Source: Aestuariirhabdus sp. (GTDB lineage Bacteria > Pseudomonadota > Gammaproteobacteria > Pseudomonadales > Aestuariirhabdaceae). From it: a DNA stretch of 64,000 bases. The translations under genes were made by a program, and so were the position numbers. The notes beneath the pieces are model-generated. The model was not told the DNA's origin. It worked only from the letters and a program-made list of their open reading frames with translations, and searched no databases. This document shows, piece by piece, positions 40,433-50,199 of the stretch. Where the stretch lies: assembly GCA_030622755.1 (NCBI GenBank), contig JAUXFT010000002.1:1-64000 (forward strand), in the 5' to 3' direction. Positions within the stretch are counted from its first letter, which is position 1; every line of letters starts with the position of its first letter.

Positions 40433-43264
40433 TTATAAGTTAAAGGCGTCTTCAACCAACTTCTGCTGCTGTTCAACGTGCGTGGACATATATCCACAAG
40501 CCGGCGCAGCAGAGGCCTCACGCCCCGCATAATTGAGATAAAGATTTTTATCTGAGTCGTATTCTGCAATAACCCTGCGCATATGATGCTGACTTGAATA
40601 CCAAGCACCCTGATTCATAGGTTCTTCCTGACACCAAACAACATTTTCCAGATTTTCAAACGGACTAAATGCAGCCAGTAAATCTTCATGTGGGAATGGA
40701 TATAGCTGTTCGATACGGACGATCGCCGTATCCTCAATTTCACCTGTGCTACGCTTTTCCAGAAGATCATAATAGACTTTCCCGCTACACATGATAATTC
40801 TACGAAGCTTGCCAGGATCTACGGAATCATCCGGTATAACGGTTTGAAAGCGCCCTTCGGCCAGCTCTTCAAGCGTTGATATCGCCATTTTATGACGCAA
40901 AAGGCTTTTCGGTGTCATCACAATCAAAGGCTTACGCAAAGGCCTCAGTTGCTGTCGACGCAACATGTGATATACCTGTGCCGGCGTACTGGGAACGCAC
41001 ACCTGGATATTATGCTCAGCACACAATTGTAAGTAGCGCTCTAAACGAGCTGATGAATGTTCAGGTCCCTGACCTTCATAACCATGAGGTAACAACATGG
41101 TTAAACCACAAAGCCGTCCCCACTTGTGCTCACCGCTGGTTATAAACTGATCAATAACCACCTGTGCACCATTGGCAAAATCACCAAACTGCGCTTCCCA
41201 GATGACTAAAGAGCTGGGGGTAGTCGTTGAATAACCATATTCAAAAGCCAATACCGCTTCTTCGGAAAGGAACGAATCATATATATCAATTTTGGGTTGA
41301 TCTTCTGACAGGTTGGCAAGAGGCATGTACGCTACGCCATCTTTTTGATTATGCAAAACTGCATGTCGGTGAGAGAAGGTACCACGACCGACATCCTGCC
41401 CCGTCATACGCACTTGATGACCTTCATCCAGTAATGTTGCGTATGCCATTGTTTCAGCAAAACCCCAGTTAATAGAGAGTGCTCCAGCAGCCATTTTACG
41501 GCGATCTTCAATTATCTTCCCTACCTGGCGCTGCAATACCAACCCTTCAGGCATTTCATTCAACTGATGAGCAAGTTCCTGTAAGCGCATCAAATCAAAG
41601 CGGGTATCACAATCAGCTGTCCACTCATGGCCCAGATAAGGAGTCCAATCAACGTAGAGTTCAACGTTAGGCTGTTGTACCAGGCTCTTAACAACATGCT
41701 GACCATCGTCCAATGCGTTACGATACTCATTCGCCATACTGAGATCATCCGCTGCAGTAATGACATTTTCAGCGATGAGTTGATCAACGTAAAGGGTACG
41801 TGTGCTCTTCTGAGCCTTGATTTTATCGTACATCAAAGGCTGAGTTCCTGAAGGCTCATCAGCCTCGTTGTGACCTCGACGGCGATAACACACCATATCA
41901 ATCACAACATCCTTGTTAAACTCCATACGATAGTCGACAGCCATCTTTGCCGCAAAAAAAACGGCTTCAGGATCATCACCATTGACATGGATAATGGGTG
42001 CAGCAACAATCTTGGCGACATCCGTACAATACTCTGTCGACCGAGTATCCTCAGGTTTACTGGTAGTAAAGCCTACCTGATTATTAATAATGACGTGTAT
42101 TGTGCCGCCGGTTTTGTAGGCTCGAGTCTGGGACATCTGTAATGTCTCCATAACAACACCTTGACCAGCAAATGCACAGTCACCATGAATGGCAATAGCT
42201 ACAACCTGAACCCGATCATCATCCCCACGTCGATCCTGCCTGGCTCGAACAGAACCGGCAACTACAGGCGAAACGATTTCAAGGTGAGAAGGGTTAAAAG
42301 ACAAGGCAAGGTGAAGCTCCCCTCCCGGGGTCATCAAATTTGAGGAGAAACCTTGATGATATTTCACATCACCAGAGCCCATTTCGTGTAGCCTCTTGCC
42401 TTCAAACTCATCAAACAAGTTTGCTGGATTTTTCCCGAACGTATTAACCAATACATTTAGGCGGCCCCTGTGAGCCATACCAATACAGATTTCCTTGGCA
42501 CCATAAGAACCTGAGCGCTGAATGACCTCGTCCAGCATCGGAATCAAACTCTCACCGCCTTCAAGCCCAAAACGTTTGGTACCTGGAAATTTGGTACCCA
42601 GATATTTCTCAAGGCCTTCGGCAGCAGTCAAACGCTCTAACAGATGCGTTTTAGATTCTTGGGAAATTTCCGGACAACCCCGAACGGATTCCATTCGATT
42701 TTCAAACCAGCGGCGCTCATCGGTATTAACAATGTGCATAAATTCAGCACCAATGCTTCCACAATAAGTACTACGCAGCAGATCGAAAATTTCGCCAAGA
42801 GTCGACTCGTCCTGGCCTATAAATAATGAGCCAGTTTGAAATGGGGTATCAAGATCAGCGACTGAAAGACCATGAAATTCCAAATCCAGATCTTGTACTG
42901 AAGGCCTCGGAGTCAAAGCAAGTGGGTCCAGATTAGCGTTCTGATGCCCTCTAACACGATAAGCATTAATTAGCCGAAGTACTAATACCTGTTTCTTATC
43001 ATGATCAGAGGAAACCACAGCTGGATTGACTTGCTGTGTACGATTTCGTGCAAGGTAGAGAAAGTGTTCCTGAATAGTAGAGTGAGGCACATCCCTTGCG
43101 GTTATACCCTCTACCTGAGGCAACTTATCAAAGTAATCACGCCATTCTTCGGATACATCATTAGGATCCCGAATATAACGTTCATAATGCTCTTCTACGT
43201 ATGCAGCATTGCCGCCAGATATATGGGACGTATCCCACATTCGCTGCATCACACCTTCTTGCAT
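40433..43264 (-). CDS. sucA: 2-oxoglutarate dehydrogenase E1
   Basis: The thiamin-diphosphate E1 decarboxylates 2-oxoglutarate. The N-terminus MQEGVMQRMWDTSHISGGNA is the classical E1o start that recruits E2. Other motifs are GMAHRGRLNVLVN, HVNGDDPEAVFFAAKMAVDY with the TPP site, and the C-terminal QEEPMNQGAWYSSQHH. The track begins 12 codons early. The ATG at 43264 gives 943 aa, the usual Pseudomonas length, with GGGGT 9 nt upstream. It is separated from sdhB by a hairpin. Confidence 0.97.
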   Translation of the reverse strand: MQEGVMQRMWDTSHISGGNAAYVEEHYERYIRDPNDVSEEWRDYFDKLPQVEGITARDVPHSTIQEHFLYLARNRTQQVNPAVVSSDHDKKQVLVLRLINAYRVRGHQNANLDPLALTPRPSVQDLDLEFHGLSVADLDTPFQTGSLFIGQDESTLGEIFDLLRSTYCGSIGAEFMHIVNTDERRWFENRMESVRGCPEISQESKTHLLERLTAAEGLEKYLGTKFPGTKRFGLEGGESLIPMLDEVIQRSGSYGAKEICIGMAHRGRLNVLVNTFGKNPANLFDEFEGKRLHEMGSGDVKYHQGFSSNLMTPGGELHLALSFNPSHLEIVSPVVAGSVRARQDRRGDDDRVQVVAIAIHGDCAFAGQGVVMETLQMSQTRAYKTGGTIHVIINNQVGFTTSKPEDTRSTEYCTDVAKIVAAPIIHVNGDDPEAVFFAAKMAVDYRMEFNKDVVIDMVCYRRRGHNEADEPSGTQPLMYDKIKAQKSTRTLYVDQLIAENVITAADDLSMANEYRNALDDGQHVVKSLVQQPNVELYVDWTPYLGHEWTADCDTRFDLMRLQELAHQLNEMPEGLVLQRQVGKIIEDRRKMAAGALSINWGFAETMAYATLLDEGHQVRMTGQDVGRGTFSHRHAVLHNQKDGVAYMPLANLSEDQPKIDIYDSFLSEEAVLAFEYGYSTTTPSSLVIWEAQFGDFANGAQVVIDQFITSGEHKWGRLCGLTMLLPHGYEGQGPEHSSARLERYLQLCAEHNIQVCVPSTPAQVYHMLRRQQLRPLRKPLIVMTPKSLLRHKMAISTLEELAEGRFQTVIPDDSVDPGKLRRIIMCSGKVYYDLLEKRSTGEIEDTAIVRIEQLYPFPHEDLLAAFSPFENLENVVWCQEEPMNQGAWYSSQHHMRRVIAEYDSDKNLYLNYAGREASAAPACGYMSTHVEQQQKLVEDAFNL

Positions 43265-43420
43265 CACCATGTTACCCCATACTCTATGGGACGCTCTCAT
43301 TTGGATCCATCCAATGGACTACCAGTGACCCAGGTCACTACCCAAAGAACGACGATCAAATCGAGCATTCCCTATTGGTTGTTGTATATTACTATGCGGC
43401 CTTTTGAGCCGGGTCAATTT

Positions 43421-43453
43421 CAAAACTACCGGATAGTAAGTCCGGTAGTTTTG
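43421..43453 (-). terminator. perfect 13-bp hairpin between sdhB and sucA
   Basis: CAAAACTACCGGA-(7 nt)-TCCGGTAGTTTTG is followed on the minus strand only by AAATT, so termination is probably partial. It lies 23 bp after sdhB, in the position of an internal attenuator or mRNA-processing hairpin between the sdh and suc units. Confidence 0.65.
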
Positions 43454-43476
43454 TTTTCACAATTACTCACTTACAG

Positions 43477-44181
43477 TTATGTACCACTACTCAACAACAT
43501 ATTACGTATATGACCAATTGCTCGCGTTGGGTTTAGACCTTTCGGACAAACGCTGACGCAGTTCATAATGCCACGGCAACGGAACACACTAAACGGATCA
43601 TCAAGGTCTGAAAGGCGTTCTTCCGTATAAGTATCACGACTGTCCACTAAAAACCGGTAGGCTTGCAGAAGACCTGATGGACCAACAAATTTGTCTGGAT
43701 TCCACCAAAATGAAGGACAGGCTGTCGAACAACAAGCACACAAAATGCATTCATAAAGCCCGTCAAGCTTTTCCCGGTCTGCAGGGGATTGCAAACGCTC
43801 AATAGCTGGTGGTGGTGTATCGTTCTGCAGATACGGTTTAATTTTCTCATACTGCTTGTAGAACTGCGCCATATCGACGACAAGATCACGTACAACAGGC
43901 AATCCCGGTAACGGACGAAGTACCAGCTTATCGTTTGTAACAACAGCAGACAGTGGGGTAATGCAGGCCAATCCGTTGGTGCCATTCATATTCAAACCGT
44001 CTGAACCACAGACGCCTTCACGGCAAGAGCGGCGATACGCCAACGTTGCATCCTGTTCCTTAACCAACCCCAACACATCGAGAACCATCAGGTCTTTACC
44101 TGCGGGAATTTCAACTTGTATATCCTGCATATAAGGAACGCTGTCCACATCAGGATTATAACGATAGATACTAACTAACAT
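43477..44181 (-). CDS. sdhB: succinate dehydrogenase iron-sulfur subunit
   Basis: SdhB carries the three Fe-S clusters between FAD and quinone. The [2Fe-2S] cysteines are in SCREGVCGSDGLNMNG plus NGLACITP. The ferredoxin-like pair is YECILCACCSTACPSFWW and CRGIMNCVSVCPKGLNP. The length of 234 aa is standard. It starts 15 bp after sdhA and is the last sdh gene. Confidence 0.98.
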   Translation of the reverse strand: MLVSIYRYNPDVDSVPYMQDIQVEIPAGKDLMVLDVLGLVKEQDATLAYRRSCREGVCGSDGLNMNGTNGLACITPLSAVVTNDKLVLRPLPGLPVVRDLVVDMAQFYKQYEKIKPYLQNDTPPPAIERLQSPADREKLDGLYECILCACCSTACPSFWWNPDKFVGPSGLLQAYRFLVDSRDTYTEERLSDLDDPFSVFRCRGIMNCVSVCPKGLNPTRAIGHIRNMLLSSGT

Positions 44182-44196
44182 AACAAACTCCCTGAA

Positions 44197-45969
44197 TTAG
44201 TAAGTCCGAACCTTCGGAGGAAATGCTTCCACGGTCTTAGGCGCAAAGTTCACATCACGCTTGCCGACACGCTTTTCGGTTGGGAAATACAGGGAGTGCT
44301 TCAGCCAGTTTTCGTCATCACGCTCGGTGAAATCATTCCGGGCATGAGCTCCACGACTCTCTTTACGCTCTTCAGCCGAAACGGCAGTCGCATAAGCCAC
44401 TTCATAAAGGTTCTGCAACTCCAACGCTTCAATACGGGCTGTATTAAAGGCGTTGCTCTTATCTTCCAAGTGTAGGGTTTCCATTCGCTTTCCTAACTCG
44501 TCAAGCAAACCCAATCCTTTCTGCATGCTCTCGCCTTCTCGGAAAACGCCGAAATATAGTTGCATTGTTTTTTGCAACTCGGCACGTACATCCGCAACCT
44601 TATCACCGCTGCTGCTGCCATTTAGACGATCAAGTCGAGACATTGCCTCATCTATATCCGTCTCACTTGCATCCAGGGTATCTATACCCTCTTTCATCTG
44701 TTTCTCTATCTCGATACCAGCTGCGCGGCCAAACACCACCAAATCAAGCAAAGAGTTTCCGCCCAGACGGTTAGCGCCATGCACCGACACACAAGCCGCT
44801 TCACCACAGGCAAACAAGCCCTGTACCGCCTGATCATTGCCATTACCGTCAGGGAAAAGAGCCTGCCCACTGATATTGGTTGGCAAACCGCCCATCATAT
44901 AGTGGCACGTTGGCACTACAGGTATGGGGACTTTAGCAGGATCAGCATGCGCGAAGGTCTTGGACAGCTCACAAACACCTGGCAGGCGAAGGTTAAGAGT
45001 TTCTTCACCAAGATGATCAAGTTTCAACATCACGTGATCTTTATCCGGACCACAACCACGGCCTTCAAGAATCTCAATAACCATTGAACGAGCCACTACA
45101 TCACGGCCGGCCAGATCTTTCGCATTTGGAGCGTAACGCTCCATGAAACGTTCACCCTCGCTATTGACCAAATAACCACCCTCGCCTCGGCAACCCTCAG
45201 TGACCAAAACTCCAGCACCTGCGATACCGGTTGGGTGAAACTGCCACATTTCCATATCCTGAACGGGGAAACCGGCACGAAGCGCCATACCAACACCATC
45301 TCCGGTATTGATAAGGGCATTAGTTGTAGATTGGTAAATACGACCGGCCCCGCCAGTCGCCAATACCGTCGCCTTGGCTTTCACATAAACGGTTTCGCCG
45401 GTTTCAATGCAAATAGCAATGACACCAACCACGGAACCTTGCTGATTTTTAACCAGATCAACGGCGTACCACTCATTAAAGAATGTAGTACCGCCCTTAA
45501 GGTTAGCTTGATAAAGCGTGTGCAATAAAGCATGACCTGTACGGTCAGCTGCAGCGCAGGTTCGAGAGGCTTGTCCACCTTTCCCAAAATCCTTGGACTG
45601 CCCACCAAATGGCCGCTGATAGATGCGCCCTTGTTCGGTACGTGAAAAAGGCATCCCCATGTGCTCTAGTTCAAAAACAGCTTTAGGGCCAATACTGCAC
45701 ATGTATTCGATAGCGTCCTGGTCACCGATATAATCGGAGCCTTTGACCGTGTCATACATATGCCAGCGCCAATCATCATTTGGATCATCACTGGCAATTG
45801 CACAGGTAATGCCACCCTGGGCCGAAACAGTATGTGATCGCGTTGGGAACACTTTGGTAATACACACGGTATTGAGGCCAGACTCAGTCAGTTGCAGAGC
45901 AGAACGCATTCCTGCGCCACCGCCGCCCACAACCAGGGCATCAAAGGAAATAGTACGAATCTTCGACAT
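44197..45969 (-). CDS. sdhA: succinate dehydrogenase flavoprotein subunit
   Basis: SdhA oxidises succinate to fumarate with covalent FAD. The Rossmann motif is [17 protein letters not shown]. The flavinylated histidine is in [14 protein letters not shown]. Substrate-site motifs [20 protein letters not shown] and [20 protein letters not shown] are present. Length is 590 aa. It is 3 bp after sdhD. Confidence 0.98.
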   Translation of the reverse strand: MSKIRTISFDALVVGGGGAGMRSALQLTESGLNTVCITKVFPTRSHTVSAQGGITCAIASDDPNDDWRWHMYDTVKGSDYIGDQDAIEYMCSIGPKAVFELEHMGMPFSRTEQGRIYQRPFGGQSKDFGKGGQASRTCAAADRTGHALLHTLYQANLKGGTTFFNEWYAVDLVKNQQGSVVGVIAICIETGETVYVKAKATVLATGGAGRIYQSTTNALINTGDGVGMALRAGFPVQDMEMWQFHPTGIAGAGVLVTEGCRGEGGYLVNSEGERFMERYAPNAKDLAGRDVVARSMVIEILEGRGCGPDKDHVMLKLDHLGEETLNLRLPGVCELSKTFAHADPAKVPIPVVPTCHYMMGGLPTNISGQALFPDGNGNDQAVQGLFACGEAACVSVHGANRLGGNSLLDLVVFGRAAGIEIEKQMKEGIDTLDASETDIDEAMSRLDRLNGSSSGDKVADVRAELQKTMQLYFGVFREGESMQKGLGLLDELGKRMETLHLEDKSNAFNTARIEALELQNLYEVAYATAVSAEERKESRGAHARNDFTERDDENWLKHSLYFPTEKRVGKRDVNFAPKTVEAFPPKVRTY

Positions 45970-45972
45970 AAC

Positions 45973-46341
45973 TTATAGACCCCACAAAATCTGAATACCC
46001 CAAACCATGTAGGTAAACATGGTGACACCACAGAGCGCTTGAAAAATAAACCGAATCACCATAGCACTCTTACCAAACGCCATTTCGGTCAAATAATCAG
46101 TAGATATTGTCCACATACCAACCCAGGCATGCGCACCCAGTGAGAACAATGCCAAAAGGCTAAAAATCCGCATCCAGGTCTGGGAGTGCAACTCACTCCA
46201 TTGGGTGTAAGTTATATCAGAGCAGAAAAACAGATACCCCAACATGAACAAAAAGTAAGACGCAAGAACAATGGCTGTTACTCGTTGAACCATCCAGTCG
46301 TACAAACCACTTCGGGAAAGGTTAGTTACATTAGTTACCAT
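45973..46341 (-). CDS. sdhD: succinate dehydrogenase membrane anchor subunit
   Basis: This 122-aa protein has three membrane helices (about residues 18-38, 58-82 and 95-118). The haem-ligand histidine is expected in LGAHAWVGMWTISTDYL, where the Asp-Tyr for ubiquinone binding also lies. The N-terminal GLYDWMVQRVTAIVLASY is typical. It overlaps sdhC by 7 bp. Confidence 0.95.
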   Translation of the reverse strand: MVTNVTNLSRSGLYDWMVQRVTAIVLASYFLFMLGYLFFCSDITYTQWSELHSQTWMRIFSLLALFSLGAHAWVGMWTISTDYLTEMAFGKSAMVIRFIFQALCGVTMFTYMVWGIQILWGL

Positions 46342-46709
46342 ATTACGATCCCCGCAATAATAATAAGGATAGCGGAGACAACGATAGTAATCTTTGCTCC
46401 TAAAATACCGCTTTCTTTCTCCTCACCAATACCAATATCCATGAGTAGATGCTTGATTCCAGCGACGAGATGATACAACAGGGCCGACACGATACCCCAG
46501 ACGATCAGCTTCGCAAAAAAGCCCTGCATCAGTTGTTTCAGGCTATTGAAACCGGACTCTGATTCGAGAGAAAGGTCCAACCCATACAAAAGAAAGGCTA
46601 TGGCGACAAACAAGATAACGCCGGAAATGCGGTGGATAATCGAGGTATATGCGGGTAGCGGAAGTTTTATAGTTCTAAAATCAAGATTGACAGGACGTTT
46701 GCTATTCAC
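46335..46709 (-). CDS. sdhC: succinate dehydrogenase cytochrome b556 subunit
   Basis: This 124-aa protein has three membrane helices. Family signatures are RPVNLDFRTIKLPLPAYTSI followed by IHRISGVILF, and the haem histidine in YHLVAGIKHLLMDIG. The start is a GTG (MNSKRPVNL) with no earlier ATG. It opens the sdhCDAB operon and is divergent from gltA. Confidence 0.96.
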   Translation of the reverse strand: MNSKRPVNLDFRTIKLPLPAYTSIIHRISGVILFVAIAFLLYGLDLSLESESGFNSLKQLMQGFFAKLIVWGIVSALLYHLVAGIKHLLMDIGIGEEKESGILGAKITIVVSAILIIIAGIVIW

Positions 46710-46837
46710 GGCTCTTCACACTCTTTGGCTCCTTAACTGGAGCAGTTTTATAAGGACGTGTACAAAGCCAGGACTCTGTAAAACAGATTTTATCAGCCAA
46801 ATTCAAGCTGAACCCCCCCCCTAACTTCGCGGGTAAA

Positions 46838-46865
46838 GTATAATGGCATAAAGTAACAAACACAA
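46838..46865 (-). promoter_or_regulatory. possible sdhC promoter
   Basis: On the minus strand TTGTGT (46860-46865) is followed 16 nt later by TATACT (46838-46843), about 130 bp before sdhC. The -10 is good and the -35 matches only TTG. Confidence 0.35.
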
Positions 46866-47012
46866 ACATGTAGCAAAGCTACGAACCCCTTCCCATACCC
46901 TGTGCTGCTAGGCTTTGAGGTTCCTATTTTGTTAATCCTTAGACTATTAACAAGTAGCTATTGGTCGAATGCCTGACTGTTACCAAAAGTGATATCAAGT
47001 GTCACCCCGTAA

Positions 47013-47040
47013 TTGACAAACAAATAATTCACTTTATATT
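47013..47040 (+). promoter_or_regulatory. gltA promoter (sigma-70)
   Basis: TTGACA (47013-47018) and TATATT (47035-47040) are separated by 16 bp, about 125 bp before the gltA ATG. AGGAG then lies 8 nt before the start codon. Confidence 0.65.
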
Positions 47041-47164
47041 TGTCGATCTATTTCAACGACTGAATGCACTGCATCGTTATAATAATAAAAGTAAACGACT
47101 GAAAGCTGCGATCACTCGATAACAAGTACGCACAATAAATTGCTATAGTATAGGAGCCCTTAAT

Positions 47165-48448
47165 ATGGCTGATAAGAAAGCACAACTAATCGTCGAAGGA
47201 CACGGCACTATTGACCTGCCGGTATACTCTGGAACAGTCGGCCCAGACGTTGTCGACGTAAGAGGGCTAACCCCGGAGGGCTTATTTACTTATGACCCAG
47301 GGTTCGTTTCGACCGCCGCCTGCGAGTCAAAGATCACCTACATTGATGGTGACAAGGGAATTTTACTGCACCGCGGCTATCCAATCGATCAGCTGGCAAA
47401 TCAATCTGATTACCTTGAGACCTGCTTTCTTCTACTATACGGTGAGCTTCCAGATAAAAAAGAGAAAGAAAAATTCTCCAACACCATCCGCAACCACACC
47501 ATGCTGCATGAACAATTAAGCCACTTCTTCAACGGCTTCCGACGTGATGCGCACCCTATGGCAGTAATGTGCGGAGTTGTAGGAGCCCTCTCAGCGTTCT
47601 ATCACGACTCTTTGGATATCGGCAACGAACGTCACCGTGAAGTAGCTGCATACCGCTTAATTGCCAAAATGCCTACAATAGCTGCCATGGTTTATAAATA
47701 TTCCATCGGCCAGCCATTCATGGCGCCTCGCAATGAACTCTCCTACGCCGGCAACTTTTTGCAGATGATGTTTGCCACCCCGTGCGAAGAGTATCAAGTT
47801 AATCCAATACTCGAAAAAGCCATGGACCGCATCTTTTTATTGCACGCTGATCATGAGCAAAACGCCTCAACCTCCACCGTACGTCTGGCCGGTTCCTCTG
47901 GAGCCAACCCATTTGCCTGCCTGGCAGCTGGCATCGCCGCACTTTGGGGCCCCGCCCATGGCGGAGCCAATGAAGCCGTGTTAAACATGCTGGAAGAAAT
48001 TGGCGATGAAGATAAGATTGATGAGTTCGTAGCTCGCGCCAAAGACAAGGATGACCCATTCCGCCTAATGGGCTTTGGGCATCGCGTCTACAAGAACTTT
48101 GACCCTCGAGCTAAAGTCATGAAGCAAACCTGTGACGAAGTACTGGGCGAATTAGGTGTTGACGATCCTCTGCTACGTATTGCAACCCGCCTCGAGCAGA
48201 TTGCCCTGGAAGACCCGTACTTTGTAGAGCGCAAACTATATCCTAATGTTGACTTCTACTCCGGTATCATTCTAAAAGCGATCGGTATCCCTACCGAAAT
48301 GTTCACTGTAATTTTTGCTACTGGACGCACTCCAGGATGGATCGCCCACTGGCATGAAATGATCAGCGGACCCTATCGTATCGGACGTCCACGTCAGCTG
48401 TATACAGGGCATACTCAACGCGATTATGTCCCGTTAGACAAGCGCTAA
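47165..48448 (+). CDS. gltA: citrate synthase (type I)
   Basis: GltA condenses oxaloacetate and acetyl-CoA, the entry of the TCA cycle. Catalytic histidines lie in [15 protein letters not shown] and [17 protein letters not shown], and the Asp follows in the C-terminal [15 protein letters not shown]. Length is 427 aa, the hexameric, NADH-sensitive gammaproteobacterial type. An AGGAG site is 8 nt upstream. It is divergent from sdhCDAB. Confidence 0.98.
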   Translation: MADKKAQLIVEGHGTIDLPVYSGTVGPDVVDVRGLTPEGLFTYDPGFVSTAACESKITYIDGDKGILLHRGYPIDQLANQSDYLETCFLLLYGELPDKKEKEKFSNTIRNHTMLHEQLSHFFNGFRRDAHPMAVMCGVVGALSAFYHDSLDIGNERHREVAAYRLIAKMPTIAAMVYKYSIGQPFMAPRNELSYAGNFLQMMFATPCEEYQVNPILEKAMDRIFLLHADHEQNASTSTVRLAGSSGANPFACLAAGIAALWGPAHGGANEAVLNMLEEIGDEDKIDEFVARAKDKDDPFRLMGFGHRVYKNFDPRAKVMKQTCDEVLGELGVDDPLLRIATRLEQIALEDPYFVERKLYPNVDFYSGIILKAIGIPTEMFTVIFATGRTPGWIAHWHEMISGPYRIGRPRQLYTGHTQRDYVPLDKR

Positions 48449-48462
48449 ACACTCAAGACATT

Positions 48463-48495
48463 AACAAACAACCCGACTTAGTCGGGTTGTTTGTT
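48463..48495. terminator. bidirectional terminator after gltA
   Basis: AACAAACAACCCGAC-TTA-GTCGGGTTGTTTGTT is a perfect 15-bp stem, 14 bp after the gltA stop. It directly abuts the stop of the convergent cysteine-cluster gene and can end both transcripts. Confidence 0.88.
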
Positions 48496-48759
48496 TCAAT
48501 CCGTGTGAGTTTCACACTCCAACTGACTGATGATCCGAATCGCCTCTTCTTTTGATGCGCCACAAATAGCCTCTTCAGCTTGAAACGCCTTACAAACCTC
48601 TGGCCTATCCTCACAGCCAAACAACCTGCACCGGCTTTCTGCATCCAAATGTAAGCATCGCTCTCCAGCCACTTTACCATTTGGCATGCCAGGTATACTT
48701 GAACTAATGGACGGTGCAATACAGCATGCGCCGCAACCGCTCCGACATGTAAACGCCAC
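48496..48759 (-). CDS. YkgJ/YeiW-type cysteine cluster protein
   Basis: This small protein belongs to the UPF0153-like family. Its start MAFTCRSGCGACCIAPSISS and the following GMPNGKVAGERCLHL and EDRPEVCKAF carry eight or more conserved cysteines expected to bind zinc or an Fe-S cluster. Function unknown. The track uses a TTG at 48792. I choose the GTG at 48759, which has AAGGAG 7 nt upstream and gives an 87-aa protein beginning like YeiW homologues. It is a lone gene convergent with gltA. Confidence 0.85.
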   Translation of the reverse strand: MAFTCRSGCGACCIAPSISSSIPGMPNGKVAGERCLHLDAESRCRLFGCEDRPEVCKAFQAEEAICGASKEEAIRIISQLECETHTD

Positions 48760-48766
48760 CCACCCT

Positions 48767-48772
48767 CTCCTT
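48767..48772 (-). promoter_or_regulatory. Shine-Dalgarno that decides the start of the YkgJ-type gene
   Basis: AAGGAG lies 7 nt before the GTG at 48759. The TTG and ATG further upstream have no comparable site. Confidence 0.65.
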
Positions 48773-48884
48773 CTCATTAAAATCACAATCAAACCGGCTT
48801 GCCGTAATCAAACAACATTGTGTCACCGGCAACGTTTATATAACCTAAAATAATAGCCACAGCCCAACTTAACATTGACCAATT

Positions 48885-49520
48885 GTGCAACAAACATCTT
48901 CACCAGATCAGCCTCACATACTCGTAGCCTGCCATGACTGCGACCTGTTATTGGAGTTCAAACGTGCAAAACCCAAGCACGCAGTACACTGTCCACGCTG
49001 TAATTTCCTTCTTCATGAACACAAACCAAACAGCATTAACAACACTCTGGCCCTGGCAATTACAGGACTCATACTTTTCCTACCCGCCACGCTACTTCCC
49101 ATCATGAGCATGTCCCTATTTGACACATTGACACATGACACAGTTCTTAGAGGAGTGGAACGGTTATACGAAACTGGTCACATTGGGGTAAGCATTCTAA
49201 TAATGTTATGTAGCATAGTATTTCCTCTACTACGTCTGCTGCTAGCGATACTGATCATAATCCCCATTAAACTACATCGAGCCAGATCAGCTCACATAGC
49301 GATGTTTAAAATCTTCCAGCACCTGAGCAGCTGGACCATGCTTGAGGTTTACATGGTCGGGATTTTGGTCGCAATCATAAAGATGGCCGATATTGCCTCC
49401 GTAGAACCAGGGGTGGGAATGTTCTGCTTTATTGGCCTTATGTTCAGCAGTATTGGCCTGAGCCTTGTTCTTGATAAGCATCAAATATGGGAACAACTGG
49501 AAGCACAAGCTCATGGCTAA
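48885..49520 (+). CDS. pqiA: PqiA family inner-membrane protein (first half)
   Basis: This 211-aa protein corresponds to one half of E. coli PqiA. It has an N-terminal zinc ribbon (CHDCDLLLEFKRAKPKHAVH then CPRC) and about four membrane helices with LILFLPATLLPIMSMSLFDT and LSSWTMLEVYMVGILVAIIK. PqiA/LetA proteins support MCE proteins in lipid transport between the inner and outer membrane. Its stop overlaps the next gene by 8 bp. The ORF begins with a TTG-less short N-terminus and its exact start is not certain. Confidence 0.88.
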   Translation: MQQTSSPDQPHILVACHDCDLLLEFKRAKPKHAVHCPRCNFLLHEHKPNSINNTLALAITGLILFLPATLLPIMSMSLFDTLTHDTVLRGVERLYETGHIGVSILIMLCSIVFPLLRLLLAILIIIPIKLHRARSAHIAMFKIFQHLSSWTMLEVYMVGILVAIIKMADIASVEPGVGMFCFIGLMFSSIGLSLVLDKHQIWEQLEAQAHG

Positions 49521-50142
49521 TCATCACTCAGCACTAGCCGCAGGCTATATACTTTGCAATACGTGTCACCTGCTATGTCGTAAATCTGCCATTAATTCTG
49601 AGCATCCCGAACGATGCCCAAGATGTTACAGCATCGTCCACAGCAGAAAACCCCGGAGCCTTGCCAGAACCTGGGCACTCACTCTCTCCGCAATGATTTT
49701 ATACATACCTGCCAATCTGTATCCCATAATGACGGTTACTTATCTAGGGAGAAGCGAAGCAGACACAATAATGAGTGGCGTTATTTCCTTAGCCAAGTCC
49801 GGCATGCTCCCTATTGCACTGGTAGTTTTTATCGCCAGCATTGCCGTCCCCTTACTGAAGTTAGTCGGCATCTGCGTATTATTGATATCAATACAACTAA
49901 AACTGCCCATGAGCAAAACCCAGCGTACCCTGATGTATCGCATAATCGAAGTGATAGGGCGCTGGTCTATGCTGGATCTTTTTGTAATAGCAATTCTGGT
50001 AGCCCTGGTAAATTTCGGCAATCTATCCGAAATAGAAACAGGTAGTGCAGCAACTGCCTTCGGCGCAGTCGTTGTCCTTACAATACTTGCAGCACAAAGT
50101 TTTGATCCAAGACTTATCTGGGATCAAAGTAAAAATTCGTGA
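49513..50142 (+). CDS. pqiA: PqiA family inner-membrane protein (second half)
   Basis: This is the second PqiA-type half, again with a zinc ribbon (CNTCHLLCRKSAINSEHPER then CPRC) and about four helices (LTLSAMILYIPANLYPIMTV, and IGRWSMLDLFVIAILVALVN). The track starts 16 codons earlier. I use the ATG at 49513 (MANHHSALA, 209 aa), which overlaps the first half's stop by 8 bp, a coupling arrangement. In E. coli the two halves are fused in a single PqiA or LetA chain. Confidence 0.9.
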   Translation: MANHHSALAAGYILCNTCHLLCRKSAINSEHPERCPRCYSIVHSRKPRSLARTWALTLSAMILYIPANLYPIMTVTYLGRSEADTIMSGVISLAKSGMLPIALVVFIASIAVPLLKLVGICVLLISIQLKLPMSKTQRTLMYRIIEVIGRWSMLDLFVIAILVALVNFGNLSEIETGSAATAFGAVVVLTILAAQSFDPRLIWDQSKNS

Positions 50143-50199
50143 CGAACCAATTCACCGCAAAACAGCTCCCCCCAAAATAAGACCAGTAAGGAAGCGTAA

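Larger units (their letters stand above)
46710..47164. other. 455-bp divergent control region sdhC/gltA
   Basis: No gene is seen. It holds the gltA promoter and a weaker sdhC promoter (both listed). A run of nine C lies near 46813-46821, in the expected sdhC leader. AT-rich DNA fills 46920-47110. Confidence 0.55.

Noticed and set aside
43001-43513. A 170-aa plus-strand ORF over the sucA 5' end and the sdhB/sucA gap
   Set aside because: It runs antisense through the conserved sucA N-terminus and the hairpin, with no coding features of its own.
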